Shown: piece after piece, positions 1 to 11,819 of the stretch | How positions within the stretch are numbered: position 1 is the first letter of the stretch | Layout: each line of letters begins with the position of its first letter | Source of the DNA: Lamellibrachia columna | Lineage: Eukaryota > Annelida > Polychaeta > Sabellida > Siboglinidae | Length of the DNA: 64,000 nucleotides | Reading direction: 5' to 3' | NCBI GenBank assembly: GCA_963662155.1 | Contig: OY759274.1 | Location: forward strand, 37,370,965-37,434,964 | Notes under the pieces: model-generated | What the model was told of the DNA's origin: nothing | Database searches by the model: none | What the model saw: the letters and a program-made list of their open reading frames with translations, nothing else | Translations under genes and position numbers: made by a program

Positions 1-490
1 TAATGAGTCGGCAACTGCATATGAGAGACAAAATGCCGAGTACATCGAACACACTGAAACCAGCCGTGGTTACCGATGGCAGATCAACACTAAGACGACG
101 ACAAACGCGTCAAAAGCACTTTTACGACACGTAGGACCGGGCCATCGTCACTGCAGTGTGCGATACCCCGAGCTCGTACGTCGTCACCACTGAGGTGGCG
201 GCAGCTACCGGCGAAATGAGAGGGTTCTCAACAAGTCGAGAGAGGTTACACACGTCATGCCTCCGGAGTCAATGGAGCGTGACGACCGTGACGACGACCT
301 ACGCACGGCCGAACCTCGGACGAGCGGTCGACAGTTCAACGGACAGTCCTGCTATCGTGCGATCACCACTAGCTGCCGAGCCCGGTACCCCAACCACTCG
401 TCGCGGGCTAGTAAGCGAACTTTCTCATTCTCTAACCCAGCCCTTAAGGCTCCCGCTTGAAGTCGAAGCTACTGTGGCAGCAGGACTTTG
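1..490 (+). other. GC-rich edge with unrecognised open reading frame
   Basis: This stretch is clearly richer in G and C than the AT-rich DNA that follows it. It holds an overlapping pair of open frames (156-491, 111 codons; 257-460). The translations are Thr/Ser/Arg-rich with no motif I recognise. The abrupt return to AT-rich sequence near 495 suggests the edge of a mobile element or of a 5' exon lying to the left of the window. I cannot assign a function, and coding status is doubtful. Confidence 0.25.
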
Positions 491-799
491 AGATGGGCGT
501 TAAATAAATTCTTGAACAATGTTATTGATCAGAATTTGGACTTAGTAGTTAGTAGTTACAGATAATAAGTTTGTCTTGCAGTAGTGTTTATGCCCATATT
601 TGACTTTGGCATTTAAAATGCTGTTTTTTTATAATAAGCCTAGCCTATACTTAGTTTTGCAATTTATCTTCTATTTTAATAAAAGGGGGTGTGACATATA
701 TTGAATTATATGGTGACCCCTAGCGATCATCAGTGTACTATTGACGGAGGTAATTTTTATTAGCCAATAAATAGCTAGCCTCGATTATCCAGGCTCTGC

Positions 800-1510
800 G
801 ATGTGGCGTCACCGATTTTCGCACACATCATGTTCGTCCCTGGGTATCGGCTGACAAATGATTTAACAAGATTTGCTAAGCCAAAGGCCCAGATGGCAAG
901 TGGACAAGGAAGCCATTGGCTTATCGAGAGTCCAACAATGTTCATCTACTTATAGCCCGCCCTCCTGAGATATGTGTCAACCTTGTTTTTAAACATATTC
1001 ACGCTGCTAGCAGTTACACAATCCGTAGACAATTTGTTTCATTAATTTATTGTCCTCTTTGAGAGAACGAGTACTTCCTGATATCCAATCTACACTTGTC
1101 CTTTACTAAGTTTACCTCATGTCCTCTAGTTCTAGTATCTTTCTTGAGTGAGAAAAACATATTTCTATCAATACTTTCATACCCATTCAATATCTTAAAC
1201 TTCAATCTGATCTCCTCTTAACCTCCTTGTCTCTACTGACTCTAGAGTTGTTAAACCATATTCTTTCAGGCATTCTTCATAACTTAGGTCTCTTGGTTCT
1301 GGAATAATTTTGGAATAATAGTTGGTTGTCCCACTGAGCTGTCAGGTAGTCGCAGTGCTCTTTCAGTATACCTAAGCCCTCCTGGGCACCCGTTGGGTTG
1401 CATACACCTGTGTCATGTGCTACTCATTTCCCTAAACACGATATGCGACAGTCAAAACTTGTGGCAAAGGAAATACACCGCAAATCTAGGCCTGACCCCG
1501 TGCTGCCACT
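800..1510 (-). pseudogene. GRHPR exon-1-like copy, split by a LINE
   Basis: On the minus strand, 1510-1325 reads as a decayed version of GRHPR exon 1 (NEMSST…QEGLGILKEHC…TAQWD), matching the intact exon at 7764-8079. After the CR1 fragment (851-1330) homology resumes near 850-805 at the segment corresponding to residues QPVPRDELM. Conserved K, V and R positions of the N-terminal domain are lost, so this is a dead partial duplicate, not an alternative exon. It lies downstream of the intact gene in the same orientation. Confidence 0.65.
851..1330 (-). mobile_element. CR1-like LINE 3' fragment
   Basis: Read on the minus strand this is the end of a CR1-like ORF2 plus the 3' UTR. It carries the same C-terminal coding segment (…RLRGD…FKIVNGYED…KY(S/F)SFSQR…) and the same 3' UTR motif (GATGGCAAGTGGACAAGG…CCATTGGCTTATCGAGAG) seen in the larger element at 46972-51340. 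The AACAAGATTT-type tail lies near 862. The fragment is 5' truncated, has stops, and interrupts a GRHPR exon-1-like sequence. Confidence 0.7.
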
Positions 1511-2210
1511 GTTTAAGGCACACAGATGGGACATGGCAAAAACTAGCCTCGATTACCCAGACTCCATGCTGTGGCACGACCGTTTGTCGCACACATCATC
1601 GCATGGATTCAAAGTGTACTTTTCATTGTGACTGATGGCAAGTTCAAAATTGTTAACACTCTGGGTTATATATTCGACCGGGCCAACTTGACACTAATGA
1701 AATACATATACTCGTCAACTCGTCATGCAACCTGCTATTATAAAAACATGTTGATGTGAATGTGTATTACTATATACAAGCAAGCAGAGGTAAAAAAAAA
1801 CAATAAATAATCTGGCACAGATTTGCAGTCCAGTGTGATTCAAGATAAATTTAATATCATGGAAGTCATACTGCATGAACTTAGACAAACATAGCAACAC
1901 CGGTCAGGTTATGGCTCGCGACATGCGTTATGTAATAGAAAAACATGCCCTAATAAAGCACCCATCTTTCGATGAAAATATTTATATCTCCATAAATGCG
2001 TGTACGAAATCAACATTTTTAATTTAAATATTCATAAATAGAAGATAATTACATTTCATGTTAAGAAGAAAGTTACATTATCAAGAATGCATGAAAATAA
2101 AAAGAAATCTTTAAAATGTAATATTTCATCCTTCACTTTGGCTGCATTATAAAAACACGTTATGCTCAAGCAAGCAAAATCATTTGCATCAGTTAGTCAT
2201 TATTACCAGT

Positions 2211-2305
2211 ATATGGTAATGTTGTGGCATTTTAACAGTACCCTATATGGTAATGGTGTGGCATTTTAACAGTACCCTATATGGTAATGGTGTGGCATTT
2301 TAACA
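2211..2305. repeat. 34-bp tandem repeat, about 3 copies
   Basis: The unit TATATGGTAATGGTGTGGCA plus 14 further bases (ATTTTAACAG type) repeats almost exactly three times with single-base differences. Intergenic, 3' of GRHPR. Confidence 0.85.
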
Positions 2306-2473
2306 AGAATACTGTGGGCATAATAGTAGTTTCCTCTCCAATGTCACTAAAAGAAATGGTAATTCATGTGTACAGCTCCAGAGGGCGACAGAACAGCCTG
2401 CACTCATGTCCCAACTCTCCGTCTACTGAGTATGTTACTGAATCTATAATCACATAATAACAATAAAGTACAG

Positions 2474-2479
<6 letters not shown>

Positions 2480-2535
<56 letters not shown>
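2480..2535. repeat. (TA)n microsatellite
   Basis: An uninterrupted run of about 28 TA dinucleotides lies between the GRHPR 3' end and its broken exon-1 copy. Confidence 0.95.
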
Positions 2536-2536
<1 letters not shown>

Positions 2537-2887
2537 TGAAGTTCAGGGGCCTGGTAATACCATCAAAAGATGAAAAGTGGTACAAAGCATAAGCTTAGCT
2601 TAGCAACATTGCACTAAAAGCGAGATAAAAACAAGGGTGGATCAATAAAAATATATACAACAAAAGAAAGAAAAAAACAAAAAAAAAAAACAAATAAAAA
2701 AAAATTATTTATCTATCTAGTGGTCATGGCAACCAGGAAATAACGCTAAGCCCTACAAGATACATCACATGACTAGGCATGCCATTCACCCACACTTTAT
2801 GGGCTCGGGCCCCATAGGTTGTTAATTTGCAGGTCACCATCTCCCAGCCAGGCATTAACCTACTCTCAACACTATGACTTCCAGGGG

Positions 2888-2893
2888 TTTATT
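2888..2893 (-). terminator. Candidate poly(A) signal of GRHPR
   Basis: TTTATT on the plus strand reads AATAAA on the minus strand, about 70 bases past the GRHPR stop codon. Position fits a cleavage/polyadenylation signal; the cut site itself is not visible. Confidence 0.5.
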
Positions 2894-2962
2894 CTATGTG
2901 CACCTTTTCTCGGTCTATGCCCCTCAGTCTCACCAGAGAGCAAATAGAATCCACCCAGTTGC

Positions 2963-3555
2963 CTAAACCTGTGCCGGCAAGGCCTGGTTGTTGAAGACAG
3001 CTAGGATATTCCTTGCCGTCATAGCAGCCATCACTCCCCTCGTCTTCTCTTCCGCACTCCCAATGTGAGGAATCACAACACAGTTGGGGAGGGTTAAGAG
3101 GGGGGAATCAGTGGGAAGAGGTTCGGGTGTGGTTACATCAAGCCCAGCTGCCCGGATCACACCATTCTTGAGCGCATCGACCAGATCTTCCTGCACAACC
3201 ACCGCACCACGACTGACGTTCACAAATATCGCGCCCTGTTTCATCTGAGCGAACTTTGCACGGTCGAACAGCGCTGTTGTTTCAGGAGTAATCGCACAAC
3301 TGACGACAACAAAGTCTGACTCAGCCAGCAGGGTGTCCAAGTTGGTGAATTCAGCAGAGACCTCCTTTGCACTGTCTTTTGGCTGATGGCCCGTGTACAG
3401 TATTCGGGAGACACTGAATGGACGTAAGCGCTTCGCAATGGCCAAGCCGATCCTACCAAGACCGACGATGCCTACAGTACTGTTGAGTAGACCAGCACCA
3501 CACATCCACGATGGAGACCATGATCCCCACTGCCCATTCTTGACCGCACTCGCAC
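2963..3555 (-). CDS. GRHPR: GRHPR exon 3 (terminal)
   Basis: Encodes residues 163-359: the whole coenzyme-binding domain and the three catalytic residues, ending LPAQV then TAG at 2965-2963. Acceptor TTCTCAG|GTGCG. The Met at 3613 upstream in the same frame is intronic. Confidence 0.93.
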
Positions 3556-6500
3556 CTGAGAACATGCAATAATTATCATAAACATCCCAAGGTAGGTTGC
3601 ACAAATAATACATGTGGTCGAATCTGATGAACCGTTTTTTTTATACCATATTCATATTTTGGTTACATAAAGTAGACATGGTGGGGGTCTTGAAAATAGA
3701 CCACTATGTCCGAATACATTCCCTGTGGTAAGTCGATAACTGTTGAGGTTTTTTCTTACTTCTGTCTCGTGAATCCAAGCAATACATTTACCTTCAATGT
3801 GTGTTTAATTAATATAATTAATATATAATCATAATCTGATGAGTATGACTGATAGACAATATACTCGTGCTATCAAAACATCTAGAAAAGTTTTAACTAT
3901 ATTTTTCATATTTGTCAGGTACTGAGATGGTTATGCCAATGGTTTACCACTAGATATTTAATAGAGGACATCCTTTCGAATACCACCAATAAAAAGAAAA
4001 CAGTGCATACAAATATTGTGATCATCAAGTTGTATCAGTAAATATAGGGCATTATGGGAATGTCATTTTGTTTGTCATAACCAATCTACTAAATGTGCAG
4101 TGAAAAGTAGCAAACGTGAATCGTCAGGCAAAATTAGCTAGAAAACACAAAAGTCAACCAGACACGATGGAGGACAAGCTGCCCTTGACCATTTGTCATG
4201 TTGCTACAGCTACAAGGGCAGTTATTGCCATACATTTGTAAACCACCAACTCCTATGTTCACTGACATGTAAACAAGAAATAAAAGCCAAACGAATCCAC
4301 AGTATTTTGATTATAATATCTCTTATTTTAAGTTTTAACAAATATTCGTAAAAAAATTTTTAGGAAGGCAATTTTTCAGGGAAAAGCAACTGTTGAGAGT
4401 TGTTGGTCTTGCTGTCCAACAACGTTGTTGGTTTTGACATTTGACACTACCTTACCCAAAGTACCTACTTATAATAAAACATCAGTCACTAACCACCATG
4501 ACTTCTGTAATTATGGGTGTTCTTAATGGATTCGTGAGGCAGAAGCTTTTATTGGCCACAACTGACCTTTATATCCTTTTCTATTTTGGTGCAAACATCA
4601 CTTAATTCATAATTGTTTCTTCATTATATCTACATAGTGTATATTCGGAGGATCACATGGGACTTGATACTGGTTATATATGTCAATATTTTAATAAGAT
4701 TTGTCAAGCCTACTTTTTGGATTCGTGAGGCTGAAGGAAAAATTAGCCAAAGGAAATTAAATCAGTGAAAGATCACATTTGGGCTCAGTGTCTAAGTTTT
4801 GGTACCATAGAAATCCTTGAACTTTGCCGGTTTGATTATAGTGACATTCATATGAGCATGCAGTTCTTAGCGGTGGGTAAAGGTTTGGAAAACAGTCAGA
4901 AAAAACAACGAATTAGTGCAAAATGGATTATTAAATCGTACAGCCCACAATATCAGTCACACCTATGAAAAATTATATATGTCGTCTGAAAGCGCTAGGT
5001 GTCCTCTACACGCACAATTACAAGGATAGCATTCAAACACCTTTTTCTATGAACAGGACCTTTGAACACTGTGTGCCAACAATTCATGAGATTCACTTAA
5101 AAACCAATGCAATTCTTGTCAATTTGTCATCCGGGGTCTATGCTTTGGATGCCAATCTTGTTAGTTGAGTGATTCCATGACTTTCCAATCCTTGAGCATG
5201 ATTCAGTTTATTTTTATTGTGTTTCTCTAAAAAAATACGCAATTAGATTCTGTCTGTGTAAAATAAGGCACTTTCTGCATACATTGATTTTCAATTCCAA
5301 AGAAGCATTTTGTGATCACATAAAATATTTGTTATTAGTTCTAACAAAAGAAGCAAACACGGAACTTGACATGTTATTTCCCTCTCAAGACACTTTTTGT
5401 ATTCTCTGAATATCTTGGGTCACTCACTCGGCCTTCATCGGTGGACTAATGTCATTATGGCTGTGCCACAGACCAAGATTATGAAAATCAAGTGAGTCGG
5501 TCAAGATATTTGGAGAATGCAAATAGTTTTTTGAGAGGTAAATAACACGTCAACTACAACAATCCAAGAAACCAGAACGTCTATGCTTTCATCGAAAAAA
5601 CAACGTTTTACGTTATGAATAAAATGTTTATGAAAATAATATAAACCAACTGAAAGAGTCATCATACCTTCGACTATCCTCCTAGATGTGGCGAGCAACA
5701 ATGCTACTGCAAGTTCAGCTGTTGCATCAGTGAGGACCTCAGGCGTGTAGCCGACGACAATATTCCTCTTTTTGCAGGCAGCCATATCAATGTGGTCGTA
5801 GCCAACTGACATAGTCCCAACCACCTTCAAGTTTGGACCTGGTTATGGAACAGTAAACTTATCAAATCAGCTGGTGGACATTGAGGTGAAATTTGTTTGA
5901 AGTGAAGCCGGATTATAGAAGACAACAATTTTGCCCTTAGGGGTAAATTTCCACCAAAACACTCTCCACCAAACCACACAAATCCATCTCCAGCATGAGT
6001 ATATGAAAGTGGTAAACAAAATGGAATTATTCATTTTTAATGGCTATGGATTTTCAGGGCCGCTGAGGATGAAGGTAGTGGGGAGGATGAAGGTAGTGGG
6101 GAGGATGAAGGTAGTGGGGAGGATGAAGGTAGTGGGGAGGATGAAGGTAGTGGGGAGGATGAAGGTAGTGGGGAGGGTGAAGGTAGTGGGGAGGATGAAG
6201 GTAGTGGGGAGGATGAAGGTAGTGGGGAGGGTGAAGGTAGTGGGGAGGATGAAGGTAGTGTGGAAGATGAAGGTAGTGGGGAGCAGACTGCGATAGGCAG
6301 GACACATACAGAGAATGATGAGGAAAGATTGACAAAGAGAGCATGGACAACAGAAGAGTGTGGTAGAGAAAGACTACAATTAAGATGAAGGGACAGTGTT
6401 AAGAGAGATCTCACAAAGGCAGAGGTTAACAGTCGAGAGGGCGGAATAGATTAAGAGATGTAGCCTCACCCCAAAATGGACAAAAGGAAGCAGAAACAAA

Positions 6501-8079
6501 TATATATAATATTATAATGAATTTACGTACCAGGGTAAGTTAACTTAATTTTAGGTTGACGAAAACATCGATAAAAGTGGTCAGATGACACAAAAGTATT
6601 TGAATTAAATCACCATTATTACATAATTAATGTCTTTATGCTAGCAGGTAGCCACATAAAAAATCTCCAGAGCTCTATCAGCAGAAAGAAAAGGCAGACA
6701 ATGTCATACCATCTTGGCTGTTTAACAAATGTCATAGTCATTTTGCACCATGGCCTCCAACTGAGCTAAATAAATATTTGTTGTTGAACACCACTAAACT
6801 TTGCTTCTGCACATGCAAGAATTCAATGTTATGATATGCATGGTGCATTTTTAAAAATATATTTTTACAACTATGGAGCAGTTCTCCAGGTTTGCACTCT
6901 TAGGCGTGGTTGCATTAGTTCTCAAAGTCAAAATGTACATAGAATTACATGTTGGTGGATGGTGGTTTGGTTGTGACCACGTTTTGTGGAACAAATGAAT
7001 CCCAGCAGTAGTGGTGCCACATAATGAGTGAAACAGGGATTAATGCTAAATAAAATTAATATTGTGGATATCAGAACTCGGAAGCATGGTTGGTAGTGTC
7101 TTATTAGCTATGTCACATCAGTTGAATCTGTTTATTTGGATTTCTGCATTTCTTTTGTATTTCTTGTGCTTTTTAGTATTTTTTATATTTTAATGTTTGA
7201 ATAAATTGATGAGTAAAAATGTAAACCTTGTTATAGTTTATATTCACGGTTGCATACCTTTGATCTATGTAATATGTGCAGGGTTGTGCAAACATTCACA
7301 TTTTGCAAAAAAAAAATTTGAATTCAGACCTCAACTCACCTAACTTTCGGACATTTTGCCAGGTGACATTCTCCGAAGGTGCAAAATGTCAAGCTCAACT
7401 CTAGTTTTTAGATGATTTATTGAAAACATGGCTTCTCTCACCCATGATTCATGAATCACATTTTATATTTTCAGACATTTTTGTAACCTCATATCTTGTC
7501 ACAGAATCTGTGACTGTAGATACGATGCTGAAAATGGCATAATTTTAATAAGAGGGACCCAGGTTTTCAACAATATTCCTTCAAAAACAGTGACAATCAG
7601 TATTTCTGATTGCAATTATGACGCCACCCCTTATAAGTGTTTTCTTATAAGATGCCCCCTTTTACATGTAATTACTTTCAAAATTAAAAATGTATTAGTA
7701 TGACGTGTCGTATTTAAAAGCTACATTGACCACTGTAGTTGTGCTTGAACAACAGACACACACCTGCAGCTTCGAGAACAGCATCGTCGATTTTGTCGCT
7801 CAACAAACAGAACAAACCATCGACACCAGCGATATTCTTCATGAGCTCGTCCCTGGGAACCGGCTGACAGCTCGAGTGCCATTGAGTAAGGTCGCAGTGC
7901 TCTTTCAGTATATCTACGCCCTCCTGCTGCACTTGTCGGGTGATATACACCTTTGGACGTCCTGTGCTACTCATTTTTCTACAGATGAAGTATGACAGAC
8001 GTGGCGAACGAAATGCACTGCTAATCGGCGTTCTGCACACGTTCAGCGCCGATCTCGTAGCAATCCTCTGAAAAAGCAT
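2963..8079 (-). CDS. GRHPR: Glyoxylate/hydroxypyruvate reductase, 3 exons
   Basis: NAD(P)H-dependent 2-hydroxyacid dehydrogenase that reduces glyoxylate to glycolate and hydroxypyruvate to D-glycerate. The join is 8079..7764, 5838..5668, 3555..2963 (316+171+593 nt; 359 aa). Both introns are phase 1 with GT-AG borders (G|GTGTGT, G|GTATGA; CCAG|, TCAG|). Residues 194-199 form the GLGRIG dinucleotide-binding motif. The catalytic triad is complete: R278 (VSRGAV), E307 (TPEPLP) and H326 (PHIGSA). The first 35 residues are Arg/Ser-rich without acids, like a mitochondrial presequence; Met36 (KMSSTGRPK) is an alternative cytosolic start. Length matches the family once the leader is removed. Three exons is few compared with vertebrate GRHPR. 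Broken exon-1 duplicates flank it and an inverted GRHPR-like fragment sits in intron 2. The gene looks intact and functional. Confidence 0.93.
4765..5168 (+). pseudogene. Degenerate GRHPR-like fragment, antisense in intron 2
   Basis: Two adjacent plus-strand frames (4765-4968, 4965-5168) contain pieces that align with the coenzyme domain of [21 protein letters not shown] against the region RL…[12 protein letters not shown], then [17 protein letters not shown] against [17 protein letters not shown]. The catalytic Arg of SRG is replaced by Ser, and the GxGxxG motif is unrecognisable. Orientation is opposite to the host gene. Inference: an old inverted duplicate or retrocopy of a hydroxyacid dehydrogenase. 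Similarity is by eye only. Confidence 0.45.
5668..5838 (-). CDS. GRHPR: GRHPR exon 2
   Basis: Encodes residues 106-162, including the family signature [10 protein letters not shown] and the [20 protein letters not shown] helix. Acceptor CCAG|GTCC and donor GAAG|GTATGA are both phase 1, joining exons 1 and 3 in frame. Confidence 0.92.
6066..6283. repeat. 18-bp minisatellite, about 12 copies
   Basis: GATGAAGGTAGTGGGGAG repeats about 12 times with a few A/G and T/G variants, within GRHPR intron 1. It is a multiple of 3, so it opens long frames (MKVVGR repeats) on both strands that are not genes. Confidence 0.95.
6284..6490 (+). mobile_element. LINE 3'-terminal coding remnant
   Basis: Frames here read RERLQLR and [13 protein letters not shown], resembling the Arg/Trp-rich extreme C-terminus of RTE-type LINE polymerases (RW.D.(V/I)KRD..). 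It is short and stop-containing. It abuts the 18-bp array, which may have grown from this element's edge. Confidence 0.35.
6491..7700. other. GRHPR: Intron 1 of GRHPR, no features seen
   Basis: AT-rich intronic DNA with homopolymer runs. I see no coding frame, repeat array or RNA gene here. Confidence 0.6.
7764..8079 (-). CDS. GRHPR: GRHPR exon 1
   Basis: Encodes residues 1-105 plus one base: the leader and the first half of the substrate-binding domain ([27 protein letters not shown]). The donor is GCAG|GTGTGT. The ATG at 8079 gives the longest frame and a basic leader; the ATG for Met36 lies at 7974. Confidence 0.9.
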
Positions 8080-8188
8080 CTTGACGGATGTTCCCGCGAG
8101 CTATTGTTGACTACTTAACTGTAAACAATCGCTGACAGCATGTAGCTGGTGGCGCTCAGTCGTAGCGATAGCGGACAGGCGCGATGAT

Positions 8189-8275
8189 GCTGCGTTCCAG
8201 TGCGCTCGTATTTATCGTGAATACGAGATGATGATAAATACTCCCATCAATACGAGCGCGCTGGAACGTAGCATA
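8189..8275. repeat. Inverted repeat upstream of GRHPR
   Basis: GCGTTCCAGTGCGCTCGTAT at the left reappears as its near-perfect reverse complement (ATACGAGCGCGCTGGAACG) at the right, with a spacer of about 35 bases that itself holds a small GATGATGATAAATACT stretch. It lies about 110 bases upstream of the GRHPR ATG, in the presumed promoter/5' UTR. It could be a miniature element remnant or a transcribed hairpin. Confidence 0.7.
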
Positions 8276-8566
8276 ATCCTCCATCCGAGAGCCAGAATTG
8301 TGTTTTGCTTACTTGGACAAAATAATGCTGAACTGTTGCAGTATGTGAAGTACAAAGACAGTCTTAAATTATTTACACAAAGAGCAAATTTGAGCAAAAT
8401 GCATTGTTTTTAGAGTGGCTGAACCATGGAATAGCCTCCCTACATTGACTTAATTTAAAACTTGCCTAAATAAATTTTGTTCAAGCCCCAACATCCACGC
8501 CCACATGTTTGTAGTGTGATGGAGTGAACAATACAACACAACATAAAGACATGTGAATTATATAGC

Positions 8567-9811
8567 ATGCTGTCTTGTAGATTACAGCGGAATAGAGGAA
8601 AGCCACTGAAGAGGTGGAGTGATCAGATCAAACGTGATACTGGGCTTCCACTGTTGACAGCAGAGTGGCATGGCATAAATAGAGCATACTGGAGTAGTGC
8701 AGCTTCTCAGAGGAGAGTGAGGGGTCAATATGTGTTTTTAAAGTCAAGTAAGTCAATAACACCTGCTTCACCAAAAAGACCTGATCCACATTTTCATTGA
8801 CTTTAAGAAGGCATTTGACTGTACGGCGCACGAAAGCTTGTGGCTAGTCATGAGAAACTACGACTTCAATAAAGATCGGATACAAGTCATACAGGCACTG
8901 AACGCCAACTGAAACAGTGCTGTCCTTCTAAATAACCAACTTGGAGAACTTTTCAGAATAACTGTAGAAGTTCATCAGGGATGCCCACTCTTGCCTGTTC
9001 TCTTTTGCATATTCCTCGAGAACATCATGCAGGAGATGCTCCAAGACTTCAACACCTCCATACCTATTGGTGGAAGGCCAATTTGTAATCTTCATCTTGA
9101 GGATGATATTGACCTCATGGGAGGCAGCGAGGGTGAACTTCAAGACATCACTATCAGACTGGAAGAAAAGGCAAGAGCTTATGGGATGGAAATCAGCTCA
9201 GAGAAAAGCAAAATACTTGTCAACAGTACCAACCTGAACACCCCCATTAACATCATGATAAACGGTTAGAACCTTGAGGAAGTAGACTCTTCCATATAAC
9301 TTGGGTCCACCTTAAGCAAAGATGGCACCTCAATTAAAATAAAGATTGCAGTGGCACAGTCTGCTATGTCAATACTTAACACCATCTGGAAGAGCAGAAA
9401 CATCAGCTTTAAAACCATGCTCAACCTCTAAAGAGCACTCGCTTTATCCATCCTCCTCTACAGATGCGAGATCTGGACTCTAACAGCAGAAACAGAGAGA
9501 CGCGTACAAGTATTTGAAACAAAATGCTTCAGATGACCGAACACAAGACAAATGAATATGTGAGACAACAAGTGGACTCCCTTGCTAGAAAGCAACAGCC
9601 CTTGTTGGCAACAGTGAAACAACACAAGCTCTCCTGGTTTGGCCACATCAGTCGACAGAACACCATTGCAAAAACCACCTGTAAGGCACCCTGGAGGGTA
9701 ATAATGGACATATCAAGACCTACCGACCCTGCTAAGGACAGCAGAGGACAGACAATGCTGGCGAGGACTGTGTATGAATGGCACCCCATGACCATCTTGG
9801 TCAAGGGATGA
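8567..9811 (+). pseudogene. RTE-like LINE reverse transcriptase remnant
   Basis: Successive plus-strand frames give the polymerase core of a non-LTR element: FIDFKKAFD (about 8795), HQGCPLLPVLF (about 8972), the catalytic box decayed from FADD to LEDDIDLMGGS (about 9097), then SSEKSK and, from 9524, a C-terminal segment with KLSWFGHI. The leading part (8567-8730: RGKPLKRWSDQIKR) is itself a LINE C-terminus, so two fragments are joined head to tail. Several stops and frameshifts mean it is dead. The RTE clade is inferred from motif spacing. Confidence 0.7.
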
Positions 9812-10430
9812 AGGTGAAGTCAATAATGTCAAATTATGGAATTATTTATGTATGAGTTAATAAATGCTGAATGTGTTCACTCAACACTGTTACTGGGTGG
9901 ACATATGCAGCCTTAAATCACTGAAATGTGATGGAATAGACTGTAATAGAGAGGACAATCTGTATAATTTTTTATTTGCTAATTATCTAATCTATGCCAC
10001 ACCATCACCCAGAGACATTGTAGTGATTGTACAATATTCCATTACTTTACATTATAAAATAATTTATAAGTTAATGTGCAATATCATTCACATGCTTTTA
10101 ATGTTATTGAACCATGTTACAGAGTAGACAATTTAGCTTTCCCTTTTAATTATTAACTGCAAATTTTTTTTATTTTATTTACGCCAGATTTTTTACAATT
10201 CTCCAGGTGGACATTTTTCCTGCCCACATCAGATGCTGCCATTTGCTACACCATATACTTAACTTAATTATGAGATGAGTAATAAACTTTTTATTTGTAA
10301 AATTGGATGTGTGCTGGAGTGGACTTAAAATATCCAGTCATGTAAAATGTTTTTAATAGAAATAAAATTTATTATAAACTTAATTTAATTGAAACATACA
10401 GATACTTTATTATTTGTTACAGGCATGGGG

Positions 10431-10555
10431 TCAATTCCATTCCAGAACTGGAATTGATTTTCGAAAGTTAGTTGGAATTGGAATTGATTTTTGTTTGGAA
10501 TTGGAATTGATTTTTTGGGAATTGGAATTGATTTTGTTGGAATTATTGACGTGAT
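10431..10555. repeat. GGAATTGGAATTGA repeat tract
   Basis: Begins GGCATGGGGTCAATTCCATT, then repeats GGAATTGGAATTGATTTT several times. The same GGGGTCAATTC and GGAATTG words occur in both arms of the palindrome at 11293-12128, so this is a related partial copy of that element. Confidence 0.7.
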
Positions 10556-11292
10556 GCTGTTAATTTTTAACCCTTAAATTTACTATTAAAATCATATTTG
10601 TCTGCAAGTAGTATGTCACCCTGAATCTGGTAACAGCCTGGTAAAAGCTGTCGACATTATAGCATAGACACTGTCTACTTTGTTATTGAAACATTGTGAA
10701 CAAGAACAATATAATCGAGCATTTGCATCAAAAACAAATACTAAGTCACTGTAATAGACAGTAAAACCAAAGTCAGACCATTCAGGCCTTATCTCATTTT
10801 CTTTCTCAGTGGGCAAGGTTTATTTACAGAGATTGCCAATTAAGGGCACCTGCCTTCTAATTCCCTTTGGGTGAGAGAGGAAGCCTGCCCCACTTGAATG
10901 CAGCCCCTTGTTTATCCAAGCCTAATGTTCAGCCCACAAGTTTCCCAAATTAAATAGGTCACTGGTCACCTGTACAGTGCTGTTATATGTGGTTGTAGGG
11001 TTTGCCCTTTGTAGTAATTCAACATTTCCCCATGGAGAATACATGTTGGTGATTAGGATGTTGAAGACTCAAAGTTTACAGTAAATTTGATGAAATATCA
11101 ATGATACCACAACTGATATAAACAGGGGAAAACTGTTCAAAACTCAGATTAACGATCCAACTGTACATGGCTGTCCAAAATGTCTGGTTAGCAAAAATCC
11201 AGGAGAGGTGTCACAGCAGAAAGTACATATCAAATGGCTGAATGCCATTTTTTAAGTTTTTCATTACAAACCTGACCTATATATATATATAT

Positions 11293-11601
11293 TGCTTAGC
11301 CTTGGTTAAGTTATTCAAGATCTCGGATCAGTCAGCTGTATGTATGTATATATATGTATAGGCCTACATGATGATATGAGGGTGATTCCACATTTGTGGG
11401 TACTTTCCGTGTCATATTTTTAGCACAATACAACATCAAAATACATTAAACAAATAATATATTTTAAAACTAAGAACATGCCATTTGTATATTAACCCCA
11501 AGAAAAAACGAACTATAATAAATCAGACATGGGGTCAATTCTGTTTTGTCAATTCCAAATTCCAATTCCAGTCAGTTTCAAACAAATCAATTACAATTCC
11601 G

Positions 11602-11656
<55 letters not shown>

Positions 11657-11757
11657 CAATTATGCATATATATATATATATAGGCGTAATTGATATATAT
11701 ATATATATAGGCGTAATTGTAATTGATATATATATATATATATCAATTACAATTATG

Positions 11758-11819
<62 letters not shown>

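Noticed and set aside
6066..6283. Similarity of the MKVVGR repeat to LKVVGT at the start of GRHPR exon 2
   Set aside because: The repeat codes this on the opposite strand from the gene and is low-complexity; most likely coincidence.
6037..6414. Long overlapping open frames (MKVVGR, LPSSSP, YLHPPH repeats)
   Set aside because: They are the six translations of an 18-bp minisatellite whose period is a multiple of 3; no start context, domain or splice logic.
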